64,000 nt of DNA. Origin: an uncultured Opitutia bacterium (GTDB lineage: Bacteria; Verrucomicrobiota; Verrucomicrobiia; Opitutales; Opitutaceae). The stretch spans positions 62,001 through 126,000 of the forward strand of contig CAIPAH010000023.1 of the NCBI GenBank assembly GCA_903862955.1, read 5' to 3'. The notes below the pieces were generated by a model. The model was not told where the DNA came from, made no database searches, and worked only from the letters and a program-made list of their open reading frames with translations. Positions within the stretch are counted from its first letter, which is position 1; each line of letters begins with the position of its first letter. Made by a program: the position numbers and the translations under genes. This document shows, in pieces, positions 51,021-59,444 of this stretch.

Positions 51021-54000
51021 TCAGGGCCCCGCCAGCCACGCTTCCTTGGCGATTTCCACGTGACGGGGCAGGACTTTGTGGGAATCAAAGAAGCGCAGGG
51101 CCTTGGAATAGGCCGTGGGCGTGAGCGACTTGCCGCTGCGTTCCTTGGCCAGGCAGGTCCGCATCATCTTGGAAAGTGCGACCGGGTCGCCCGGGGACAC
51201 CAGGTAGCCGTCCTGCCGCTGCCCCACCATGACCGCGATGCCGTGGACGTCGGTGGTGACCATCGGGGTGCGGAACGCCATGGCTTCCATGACGACGCGG
51301 GGGAACGACTCCTCGTAGCTCGAGCAGACGAATAGATCGGCCGCGACGAAGTAGTCGAAGACGTCGCGCGTCTCGGGCACGAAAGTGATGTTGATCAGCC
51401 CCAGCCGCCGGATGTCGCGCTGCAGCAGGTCGAGAAAGACCCCTGGCCGGGCGCCCACCATCAAGAAGCGGAATTTCCCATGGTGGCCGAAATGGCGGTT
51501 GAAATGCTCGATCGCCCGCAGGAAGTCGTGCTGGCCCTTGCGCTCGACGACGGTGCCGATGTTGGCGATGACCGTCTCGTCGTCCGCAAACCCGAGTTTT
51601 CGGCGCAGCTCGCCCCGTGGGTGCGTCCGCCGGAACTCATCGATGGCCTCGAGGCGGATCCAACTGGGCACGATGCGATAATTCCCGTTGCGGCTGTAGT
51701 CGCCGTAGTAGGCTTCCGTCGCAGCGCACAGGAACAGGACGCGGGTGGCCTGCTCGAGCGCCTGCGCGGCCAGGAAGTGTAAATCCAGCGCCAGCTTCTG
51801 CTCGAAGAACCGGAACAGCGACGTGCTTTCGTGGATGTAGAAGAGCGAGGGTTTGCCGGCCGCGCGGGCCGCGTGCACGCCCCAGAAGCTGGCCAGCGTG
51901 TTGCAGACGACGAGATCCACCTGGTCCCATGCAATGGCGCGCGCATAATCCGCGACGCGCGCGCGAAAGTCCGGCTCGGTCGTGGCGGCGAACAGCGCGC
52001 TGGTGTCGGCGACGGTGACGCGCGCTCCCAGCGCCTCGAATTCCCGCCGCAGCGGTCCCTCCTGCGTAGCGAACACTTCCAGCGAAAATCCGGCCGCCTG
52101 GCTCAGGTGGGTGGCGTATTCCAGCAGAAACAGCGGCGCGCCCTCGAGATTGAGATTGTGCGTCAGCAGCAGCAGTCGCAGCCGGCCCACGCGGTCCGTC
52201 CGGGCCGGCAGGGCGCCGACGCACTCGATCCGGCCTTCCTTGAGGGCGAGGTGGGGGCTGAAATACGGGTCGCGGAAGCGCGGATAGCGCCGGACAAAGG
52301 CGACGTGCTCGGAATCGTCGAAGGTCACGCCCCGCGTGGCGCTGCCCCAATGCATCAACTTCGCCTGGGGCGTGTAGATGATCCGGTGGCCCGCAGCCCG
52401 CACGCGCAGGCAGTAGTCGACGTCGTTAAATGCCACCCCGAAATCCGCCTCATCAAAGCCGCCGAGCTCCTGGTAGAGCGACGTGCGCGTCAGGAGGCAG
52501 GCGCCCGTGACGGCCGAAACCTCGCGCGCGGCCGCGTGCCATTCCGCCGGCACATCGGACGGGAGGACCTTCGCGAAGGGCGTATCGGCCAGGCCGCCGT
52601 GCGGGCCGATGACGATGCCGGTGTGGTTCAGCGTCTTGTCGGGATAAACCAGTTTGGCCCCGACCACGCCGACGTCCGGCTGCTGGAACCACGCGGTCAT
52701 TTCCTCGAGCCAGCCTCGTTCCAGCGCGTTCACGTCGTTGTTCAGATGCAGCACGAGCGGAGTGTCGAGGAGCGGCCCGGCCAGGTTGACGAGGTGCGAA
52801 TAATTGAAGGGTGCGCTGCGATCCGCCGGGCGAACCACGCGGCAGCGGAGGTCTTTTCGCCGCTGGATGGTCTCCAGGTAGAGCACCGCATCCGCGTCGC
52901 GCGAATGATCGTCGACGATGATCAACTGCGCGTGCCGCCAGTCCACCGTCTCGTCGAGCAGTTCGACGCACTCCTGCAGCAAATGCAGCTTGTCGCGCGT
53001 CGGGATGACGATCGTGACGGACAACTGCGCGCCATTCATCGGCTCAGCCCTCAGTTGGTGAAAACGCCGTCGCTGGAGATGCGCGGCCTCAGGCAGGAAG
53101 GGCGCGGCCGGCCGGCCGCGGCGCCGCATCGCGGCTGCCAGGGCTTGGCGGGCCTGCTCGACCGAGGGGTGTGACGGATCCATCTCGCGCGGCACGCCGG
53201 CATCCGCGTGGTGGCCGATGAGGGGGATGTGCGCGACTTGGCTGGCGCGCAGGTCGTCACCGAGGCGCAACAACAAATCAAACCAGGGCACGAGGTGGAA
53301 CTCGGGCCGAAACGAGCCCAGCGCGGCGAACCGCTCGAACCGCACGACGCTCAGCTGGCCCGGAAAGAGGCCCGAGTCAGCAAGAGCCGGACTCCACGCC
53401 GGCTTGAAAACCGGATCCGAGCGTCGCCCGGCTTCGTCCATCCGGTCCTCATCCGTGTAAACCAGTTCCAGTTGCGGATTCGCCACGATGGCCTCGGCCA
53501 CCTCGAGCAGTGCATCTAGCGCGAGGCGGGAGTGCCCAGCGAGCAGCGTCAGGTGCGTCCCCGCGGCGCGCTGGGCGGCCGCATTGAGCGCGCGGATGGC
53601 CATGGCCGGGTCGGCGGCCTCGACGAACGAGCAGCGGGCATCGAGCGCGGGCAGTGGCATCGGCCCGACGAAACACGCCTCCCAGCGGGGATAAATCTGC
53701 GCCCGCAGCGATTCCGCGCAGGCCTGCAGCTGCGCGGCGGTGCAGCCGGTGGTTTCCACGAGCACGACAAACCGCGGGCCCGAATCCGCGATTTTTTGGG
53801 CCGCGGCCTCCAGGATCGACTGGAGACGCGGCGCGAGCTGGTTCGCCAGCAGCCACGCGGCGTAAGGTCCCGGAGTTGCGTGCGCCAGATGCGCGAGGGA
53901 GGCGGGGGCGAAGCGGCGGAAATAACGATAGGCCTGGGCGCAGGCGCGCCAGAGCGAGCCCGCGGGACCGAGGCGGATTTTTTGCTCCCGGCACGCCCCA

Positions 54001-54905
54001 ATGAAGAGCCTGACCACCGCGACAAATTCCCCGCGGCTGAATTCCGGCAAAGGCCGCTCCAGCTGGTTGCAGGCGCGTTGATAAAAGCGATGGACGAACA
54101 CGAGGTGCCGCGTCCCGTCCTCCAACTCGGCGAAGATCTCGAGATAGGCGGGATCGCCGGCGTTCTCATGGATGTCCACCAAGCCGAAGAACTGCGACCG
54201 GGCCGCGTAAGGATGCCCGGGGAAAAGCTCGCCCGCCTCGGCGCGCGGACGGTCGCCGTAGTCGAGTTCGTTTTCCGCGAGCGGTTGCGTCGTGCCGGTC
54301 AACCGGCGAATGCGCTGCTGCTGGTGGATGATCCAGCCTTCGACCTTCAGCTTGCCGTATTGGGAGCCGCCCGTGAGCAGGGGATTTTCCAATGAGCCGA
54401 AGAAGGGCGGGTTCGGCAGCGTGTCGAGCGTCACGGCCGCCGCTTCCACGGCCAGTCGCCGGGCGAGCGGACGCAGGTCGCCTGTGGGATCGGCGCGCCG
54501 GGCCTGGAGAAGTTTGCGCAGCTGGTCCGGTACAATGTCCGCCCGCAGCCGGGCGCCCGGAGCCGGGCCCTGCACGACGTGGATCGGGGTGTGCCAGATC
54601 TCCACCCAGCGGCCGCCACGCTCCAGCAGCTCAAGCCGCAGGTGCCGCGCGCCCTGGGGCGGCTGGACGCGGAGGGAAAAGCCCGCGTGGGGCCGCCCAG
54701 AGTAGCCGCGATGCCGTTGCTCCAGGTCTTCACGGGGCAGGCCGAAGATGCCGAGATATGGCACGCCATCGATCACCGCCCGCACATCCGAAAAATCACC
54801 GCCCACCTTCGACAGAAACCACCCGCTGATCCAGACCGGCTCACCCGCGAAGTCCCAAGTCTTGGGCTCCTCGATGTCGAAAATATAGGCGTCGTTTTCG
54901 TTCAC
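51021..54905 (-). CDS. Giant GT2-GT2-GT4 glycosyltransferase; first GT2 domain degenerate
   Basis: 1294 aa. Order: module A (~18-110, PVWISGWFLSK, and GVPYLGIFGLPRE); module B (~175-290, NPPFFGSLENPLL, YGKLKVEGWIIHQQQRIRRL); GT2-like domain 1 (~375-620); GT2 domain 2 (~650-900, VTIVIPTRDKLHLLQE, IIVDDHSRDAD, VLHLNNDVNALERGW, VTGACLLTRTSLY, FNDVDYCLRVRAAG); GT4 domain (~925-1294, LLTHNLNLEGAPLFLLE, GTVVERKGQHDFLRA, EESFPRVVMEAMAF). Domain 1 keeps YTDEDRMDEAGRRSDP but has LLAGHSRL where its paralogue at 59445-63407 has LLDHDDVL, and VGPMP where that has ADDAS, so it is probably non-catalytic. Domains 2 and 4 look active. It is last of four related genes. Confidence 0.92.
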   Translation of the reverse strand: MNENDAYIFDIEEPKTWDFAGEPVWISGWFLSKVGGDFSDVRAVIDGVPYLGIFGLPREDLEQRHRGYSGRPHAGFSLRVQPPQGARHLRLELLERGGRWVEIWHTPIHVVQGPAPGARLRADIVPDQLRKLLQARRADPTGDLRPLARRLAVEAAAVTLDTLPNPPFFGSLENPLLTGGSQYGKLKVEGWIIHQQQRIRRLTGTTQPLAENELDYGDRPRAEAGELFPGHPYAARSQFFGLVDIHENAGDPAYLEIFAELEDGTRHLVFVHRFYQRACNQLERPLPEFSRGEFVAVVRLFIGACREQKIRLGPAGSLWRACAQAYRYFRRFAPASLAHLAHATPGPYAAWLLANQLAPRLQSILEAAAQKIADSGPRFVVLVETTGCTAAQLQACAESLRAQIYPRWEACFVGPMPLPALDARCSFVEAADPAMAIRALNAAAQRAAGTHLTLLAGHSRLALDALLEVAEAIVANPQLELVYTDEDRMDEAGRRSDPVFKPAWSPALADSGLFPGQLSVVRFERFAALGSFRPEFHLVPWFDLLLRLGDDLRASQVAHIPLIGHHADAGVPREMDPSHPSVEQARQALAAAMRRRGRPAAPFLPEAAHLQRRRFHQLRAEPMNGAQLSVTIVIPTRDKLHLLQECVELLDETVDWRHAQLIIVDDHSRDADAVLYLETIQRRKDLRCRVVRPADRSAPFNYSHLVNLAGPLLDTPLVLHLNNDVNALERGWLEEMTAWFQQPDVGVVGAKLVYPDKTLNHTGIVIGPHGGLADTPFAKVLPSDVPAEWHAAAREVSAVTGACLLTRTSLYQELGGFDEADFGVAFNDVDYCLRVRAAGHRIIYTPQAKLMHWGSATRGVTFDDSEHVAFVRRYPRFRDPYFSPHLALKEGRIECVGALPARTDRVGRLRLLLLTHNLNLEGAPLFLLEYATHLSQAAGFSLEVFATQEGPLRREFEALGARVTVADTSALFAATTEPDFRARVADYARAIAWDQVDLVVCNTLASFWGVHAARAAGKPSLFYIHESTSLFRFFEQKLALDLHFLAAQALEQATRVLFLCAATEAYYGDYSRNGNYRIVPSWIRLEAIDEFRRTHPRGELRRKLGFADDETVIANIGTVVERKGQHDFLRAIEHFNRHFGHHGKFRFLMVGARPGVFLDLLQRDIRRLGLINITFVPETRDVFDYFVAADLFVCSSYEESFPRVVMEAMAFRTPMVTTDVHGIAVMVGQRQDGYLVSPGDPVALSKMMRTCLAKERSGKSLTPTAYSKALRFFDSHKVLPRHVEIAKEAWLAGP

Positions 54906-54958
54906 GTTGGGGGCGGACCACCAAGGCAGAGCGGTGGGATCAGCGCAAGCGCGCGCGG

Positions 54959-57199
54959 TCAGCGGCGGGTGGCGGCCGCGTCCTGCAAGAGGGCGGCATG
55001 CAACGGCAGCGACGAGTCCACGTGGTAGCGCCGCACGACCGCGGCGCGGGCCCGGTCCGCGCGGCGCGTGTCCCCCGCGAGATGCGCGGCCAACGCCTGC
55101 TTCATCGCCTCGCCCAGCTGGTAGCGGTCGCCCGGCGGGATGAGCCAGGCCTCGTCGCTCGCGAGCATTTCCGGGATGCCATTGACGTTGGTGGAGATGA
55201 TCGGGAGCCGGAAGGCCGCGGATTCCAGCAGGACGCGCGGGAAGGATTCCTCGAAGCTGGTGCAGACAAAGACGTCGGCTAGCCGGTAGAAATCAAAAAT
55301 CTCCCCGGTTTCCGGAATGAACACCGCCTGGTCCAGACCGTGCAGCGTCACCTCCTGGCGGAGCGCGTCGAGATACGTTCCTTCCCGGGCGCCCACCATG
55401 ACGAACTGAATTTTGCGGCCGGGGTAGGTGACCCGGAGCTCCTCCTTCAACAGCTCGATGGCGCGGACGAAGATGTGCTGGCCCTTGCGCTCGCAGACGG
55501 AGCCGATGTTGACGAAGATGACCGCCTCCGGATCGAGCCCGTGCTTCCGCCGCAGCGCCGCCGGGTCGTGCGCCGCCACGAACGCGTCAATCCGCGCGAC
55601 ATCCACCCAGCTGGGCAACAGTCGGAAATTGCCCCGGTCACCCAGGTAATCGAAGACCGCGCGCGACGCGTCGGCGGTGAAGACCACGCGGGTCGCGGAC
55701 CGAAAGGCGTCCTCGACGACGGGAAAGAGCGCGGGTGGCAGGAGCGGCGCAAAGAAGCGGCGGATCGGTGAGCTTTCATGCACGTAGAGCACCGACGGCT
55801 TGCGCGCGGCCTTGGCCAGGTGCACGGCCCAGAACGACACCATCGTGTTGGCGATCAGCAGGTCGACGGCGGACCAATCGATTCCCTTGCCCACGACCGT
55901 GAGCGCCTCCGCAAAGTCCGCCGGCGATGCGGCGCTGAGGGCCTTCGACACGTTCAAGATCTCGACCGGCATGCCGGCGGCAGTGAAGACTGCGCGCATG
56001 GGACCGTCCTGGGGCGCAACGACGCGGACCGTGACGCCGGGCTGCTGCGTGAGGAAGCGTGCGAGCTCGAAGATGAACCAGGGCGCGCCCTCGAAGTTCA
56101 GATTGTGCGTGGCCAGCAGCACGCGCAGCGGTCCGGCCGATGCCGTGGTTTCGGGCGGGAGCTGTTCCGGACCGTGTCGACGCGGTCGGGCGGGAGCCTC
56201 CGCCTGATAGTTGCGCCAGGCGCCGCGCATGCCGTCCAAGGCAACCGAAAGCCGGCCGAAGGGAAGATGATGGCGCCGCGCGGCTTGGTGCAGCGCCCAC
56301 ACGGTGCGGGCAAAGGTGCGCCGCGAAAGAGCCGGCAAGGGGACTTCGGCGCCGGCGATGACGCGGGGCGTGAAGCGCTGGGCAAACACGAGGTGTTTCT
56401 CGCCGGATTCCAACTCGGCGAAAACCTTGAGCAAGGCGGGCGCGCTCTGATTTGCCGGGAGATCGACGTGGCCGACAAACTGCGAGCGTTCGCGTCCGGG
56501 CAGGTCGGCGAAAACCTCACCGATGTCCGCCCGCGGCAGGCCATGCAGCAGCGTGGACTCCTGAACGGCGTCGGCCAGCGCGGTGAGGTGCCGGATCTTT
56601 TCCGTCCGATGGGCGACCCAGCCGGTGAGCGACAACCGGCCGTAGCGCAGCCAGCCCGTTTCGCGGGGTTCTTCCAGCGCACCATAAAACGGTGGATTTG
56701 GCAGCGAGTTCAGGGGCTCCGAGAGCGCGGCCGAGACGACCTCGTCGGCGAGGGCGGCGAGCGCTTGGTTCGGGCGCTGGGTTTGCAGCCGGAGCAGCTC
56801 GGGGACCAGCCCAGGCAGCCGCGACGCCAGGTCGCCCTGATCGGGAGCCGCGGCCGCACCGGCATCCACCGTGATGGCGGTGCGGAAAAATTCGCTCCAA
56901 TGCCCACTGGGATCGCGCACCTCCAACCGCAGCTCGCGCGCCCCGGCGTGGGGCTCGAGCAGCAGCACGAAGCCCGAATAAGGCGGACCCGGGTGGTGGA
57001 GAAACTGCAGGTCCTGCGTGGGCTTGGGCAGGCCGTGAAGCCCCAGGATGGGCCGTCCGTCGAGCCACGCCCGCAGGTCGGTGGCAAAGCGCTGTTCCCC
57101 GGCCCAAAGCCAGCCTGCGATCCACGTTTTCCCGGGCGGAAAGTGCCAGTTGGCGGGATGGATTTCGACGGCGAATTGCCAGCCGGGGGATTCGGGCAT
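54959..57199 (-). CDS. Glycosyltransferase family 4 with N-terminal modules A and B
   Basis: 746 aa, ATG 57199, 3 nt after the stop of the gene before it. Module A (~5-115: TWIAGWLWAGEQRF, GRPILGLHGLPKP); module B (~185-300: NPPFYGALEEPRET, YGRLSLTGWVAHRTEKIRHL, and SQFVGHVDLPANQ). The GT4 domain starts at ~345 with LLATHNLNFEGAPWFIFELA and continues with VNIGSVCERKGQHIFVRAIE and EESFPRVLLESAAFRLP (E-x7-E). No GT2 part is present, unlike the first and last genes of the array. The modules resemble beta-sandwich domains and have no known function; acceptor binding is one option (inference). Confidence 0.9.
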   Translation of the reverse strand: MPESPGWQFAVEIHPANWHFPPGKTWIAGWLWAGEQRFATDLRAWLDGRPILGLHGLPKPTQDLQFLHHPGPPYSGFVLLLEPHAGARELRLEVRDPSGHWSEFFRTAITVDAGAAAAPDQGDLASRLPGLVPELLRLQTQRPNQALAALADEVVSAALSEPLNSLPNPPFYGALEEPRETGWLRYGRLSLTGWVAHRTEKIRHLTALADAVQESTLLHGLPRADIGEVFADLPGRERSQFVGHVDLPANQSAPALLKVFAELESGEKHLVFAQRFTPRVIAGAEVPLPALSRRTFARTVWALHQAARRHHLPFGRLSVALDGMRGAWRNYQAEAPARPRRHGPEQLPPETTASAGPLRVLLATHNLNFEGAPWFIFELARFLTQQPGVTVRVVAPQDGPMRAVFTAAGMPVEILNVSKALSAASPADFAEALTVVGKGIDWSAVDLLIANTMVSFWAVHLAKAARKPSVLYVHESSPIRRFFAPLLPPALFPVVEDAFRSATRVVFTADASRAVFDYLGDRGNFRLLPSWVDVARIDAFVAAHDPAALRRKHGLDPEAVIFVNIGSVCERKGQHIFVRAIELLKEELRVTYPGRKIQFVMVGAREGTYLDALRQEVTLHGLDQAVFIPETGEIFDFYRLADVFVCTSFEESFPRVLLESAAFRLPIISTNVNGIPEMLASDEAWLIPPGDRYQLGEAMKQALAAHLAGDTRRADRARAAVVRRYHVDSSLPLHAALLQDAAATRR

Positions 57200-57202
57200 G
57201 GG

Positions 57203-59437
57203 TCAAATTTGACCGGCGGCCACGGCGCAGGCGAGCGCGGTGTGGGCGGGCAGGACAATTTCGGCGGTGAACGTCGACTCGATCCGGGCGCGGGCCCGCG
57301 TCGCTTGCGCGCGGCGGGTTTCGGGCCCGGACAGGATGAGTGCGAGCGCGTCGGCCCAGGCGGGCGTGTCGCCCGGCGGCACCAGCGTGGCCTCGATCCC
57401 GTCGCGGGCAATCTCGCTGATGCCGGCGATCGCCGAGGCCAGCAGCGGTGTGCCGCAGGCCATGGCTTCAAACACGACCCGGGGAGAGGATTCCTCGTAG
57501 CTGGAACACGCGGTGACGTCCGCCGCGGCGTAGTAACCCAGGAAGTCCGGCGTCTCCGGGTGAACCACCAAGTTGGGCAGCGCCAGGCCGGCGAGTACTA
57601 CGCGGAGAATGTCGTCGTAAGGTGCATGTCGCCCGCCGAGCAGAATGAAACGCGTGCGGGCGGCGAGTTCCGGATGACGCCGGTTGAACAGGTCCACCGC
57701 CCGGGCAAAGCCAAGCTGGCCCTTGCGATCGCACACGGTGCCGACATTGGTCACGAGCAATTCGCCGGGCTTGGCGCCGAGCTTCTCGCGCAGGGCCTCG
57801 CGCGGGTGGGCGGCCAGCCATGCGTCAATGCCGCGAAGATCCACCCAGCCTGGGGTCAGCACCGCATGGATCGGCCGGCCCGGCCACGCGTGGTAACGAC
57901 GGGTGGCGTCGCTGGTGAACGTCACCGCGTCCGCCAACACGAGGGATTCCTCCACCATCGCCAGCACTTCCGGATGCATGGCGCCCCGGTAGAACACTGC
58001 GGGGCTCGTGCTCTCGTGGACGTAAGAGAGCACCCGCTGACCGGCGGACTTGGCGGCGTGCACCGCCCAGAAGGTCGTGAACGTGTTGGCGATGACGAGG
58101 TCGGCGGCCGTGAAATCAAATGCTCGACCCAAGTCCGCCAGCGCCGTGTGTGCGGAGGCCGCGCCGTCCGCGCGGAAAACCGGCGTCGGGTCAACGATCA
58201 CAACCTTCGCGCCGAAATCTTCGAAGCGGGAGCGCAGGATCCCATCGCTGGCGCTCACCACGGTCAGGGCCACGCCGTCCGCGGCCAGTTGTCGGGCGAG
58301 GTCGAGCAGGAAAAGCGGCGCGCCTTCCAGGTTGAGATTGTGGCTGGCCACGATGGCCCGGGTGAGCCGGCCGGGCGGCCGGGCGGACGCGGTGGTGGGA
58401 CGCTCGGCGCGGGTGGAAGCGAGGGAGCGGGTGAAATCGCGGCGCAACTGCTCGATCGCGGGTTCGAATCCACCATCGGCGACGAGGCTGCAGCCGCGGA
58501 CGCGCAGCGCGCTGCGCCACGCCTGCAACGCCTCCTCGAAGTCCGCGACGTTGGATCCGGGAAACGGATATTTTTCCAGCTCCGAATCGTGCCGCCAGGT
58601 GGTTCGCACTTGGACGAGATGCAGGCTGCCAGGCGTGGTCTCTGCATACAGGCGCACCGCCACGGGATTGGGCAGTTGGGAGGGCACGTCGACATGACCC
58701 TCGTAGCCGGAAGCGGCCGCGGTGGGGTAATTGGGGAAATGGGGAATCAGGTTGGGCGTGGCCCGGCCGTAAGTCAGGGGTTGCAGCACCTGCAAATCGG
58801 CCGTGGCCCAGAGCCGTGTGATCGGTTCCTTCGTGTGAAACAGGTAGCCCACCACTGAGAGCAGGCCGAAGCGGCTGCTGTTCGCCATCGCGGGCTCGTC
58901 GGCGTGGCCGATGAACGGCTGGGGCGGCTGGAGCAAATCCTGCACGACGGGCAGGTGGGCCGCGAGTTCGGCGGCGAGCTTGACCCACGACGCGTCGGGC
59001 CGGAGTCGTCGTTCACGGAGGATGAATTCCAGACCTCGGATGAAATCATGGAAGCGCAGCGGCGCGGGTTCGGCCGCGGGGATCGAATCGGCCCGTACGC
59101 CAGTCACGTGAAACGTCACGCGTTGGAAGGGCATCCAACGTCCTTCAATCTCCTGCACCTCGAGCGTGACCTCCTCGTTTCCGGGAGGCAGTTCCACGGC
59201 GACGGTGAATTCCGCCAGCGCTAATTTCCGGCCGAGGGCAAAATGCTCCGCCAGATCGGCGCGCGGCCCACCGTGGATGCCAGGAAAAAGCCGGCCGGCG
59301 ATGCGCGCGCGAACGTTGACGAAATGGCCGCCGGGTTTCGGCCACACCCAGCCGCGCAGTCGGTGCCGGCCCGGAGGTAGCGCGGCGTTCGGCGCCGGGG
59401 ATTCGAGCTGGGAGTAACTGAAGGGCGTCTCGTGCAT
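57203..59437 (-). CDS. Glycosyltransferase family 4 with N-terminal modules A and B
   Basis: 744 aa from ATG 59437 (MHETPFSYSQ). Module A (~20-115: HRLRGWVWPKPGGHFVNVRA, GRLFPGIHGGPRADL); module B (~180-300: QPFIGHADEPAMANSSRFG, LLSVVGYLFHTKEPITRL, YEGHVDVPSQLPNPVAVRL). The GT4 domain follows from ~360: IVASHNLNLEGAPLFLLDLA, then TNVGTVCDRKGQLGFARAVD, CSSYEESSPRVVFEAMACG with the E-x7-E pair. It is the most divergent of the four in both module sequence and donor domain. 7 nt separate it from the upstream giant gene and 3 nt from the downstream one, so the four genes form one operon. Confidence 0.9.
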   Translation of the reverse strand: MHETPFSYSQLESPAPNAALPPGRHRLRGWVWPKPGGHFVNVRARIAGRLFPGIHGGPRADLAEHFALGRKLALAEFTVAVELPPGNEEVTLEVQEIEGRWMPFQRVTFHVTGVRADSIPAAEPAPLRFHDFIRGLEFILRERRLRPDASWVKLAAELAAHLPVVQDLLQPPQPFIGHADEPAMANSSRFGLLSVVGYLFHTKEPITRLWATADLQVLQPLTYGRATPNLIPHFPNYPTAAASGYEGHVDVPSQLPNPVAVRLYAETTPGSLHLVQVRTTWRHDSELEKYPFPGSNVADFEEALQAWRSALRVRGCSLVADGGFEPAIEQLRRDFTRSLASTRAERPTTASARPPGRLTRAIVASHNLNLEGAPLFLLDLARQLAADGVALTVVSASDGILRSRFEDFGAKVVIVDPTPVFRADGAASAHTALADLGRAFDFTAADLVIANTFTTFWAVHAAKSAGQRVLSYVHESTSPAVFYRGAMHPEVLAMVEESLVLADAVTFTSDATRRYHAWPGRPIHAVLTPGWVDLRGIDAWLAAHPREALREKLGAKPGELLVTNVGTVCDRKGQLGFARAVDLFNRRHPELAARTRFILLGGRHAPYDDILRVVLAGLALPNLVVHPETPDFLGYYAAADVTACSSYEESSPRVVFEAMACGTPLLASAIAGISEIARDGIEATLVPPGDTPAWADALALILSGPETRRAQATRARARIESTFTAEIVLPAHTALACAVAAGQI

Positions 59438-59444
59438 CGAAGGC

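Noticed and set aside
55778-58858. A 1026-codon open frame antisense to two of the large GT genes (with similar long antisense frames at 35012-37387, 47064-49784 and 7151-9046)
   Set aside because: In high-GC DNA the complementary frames of real genes stay open for long distances. These have Arg/Gly/Pro/Ala/Glu-rich, low-complexity translations with no recognisable domain, while the opposite strand carries complete conserved proteins.
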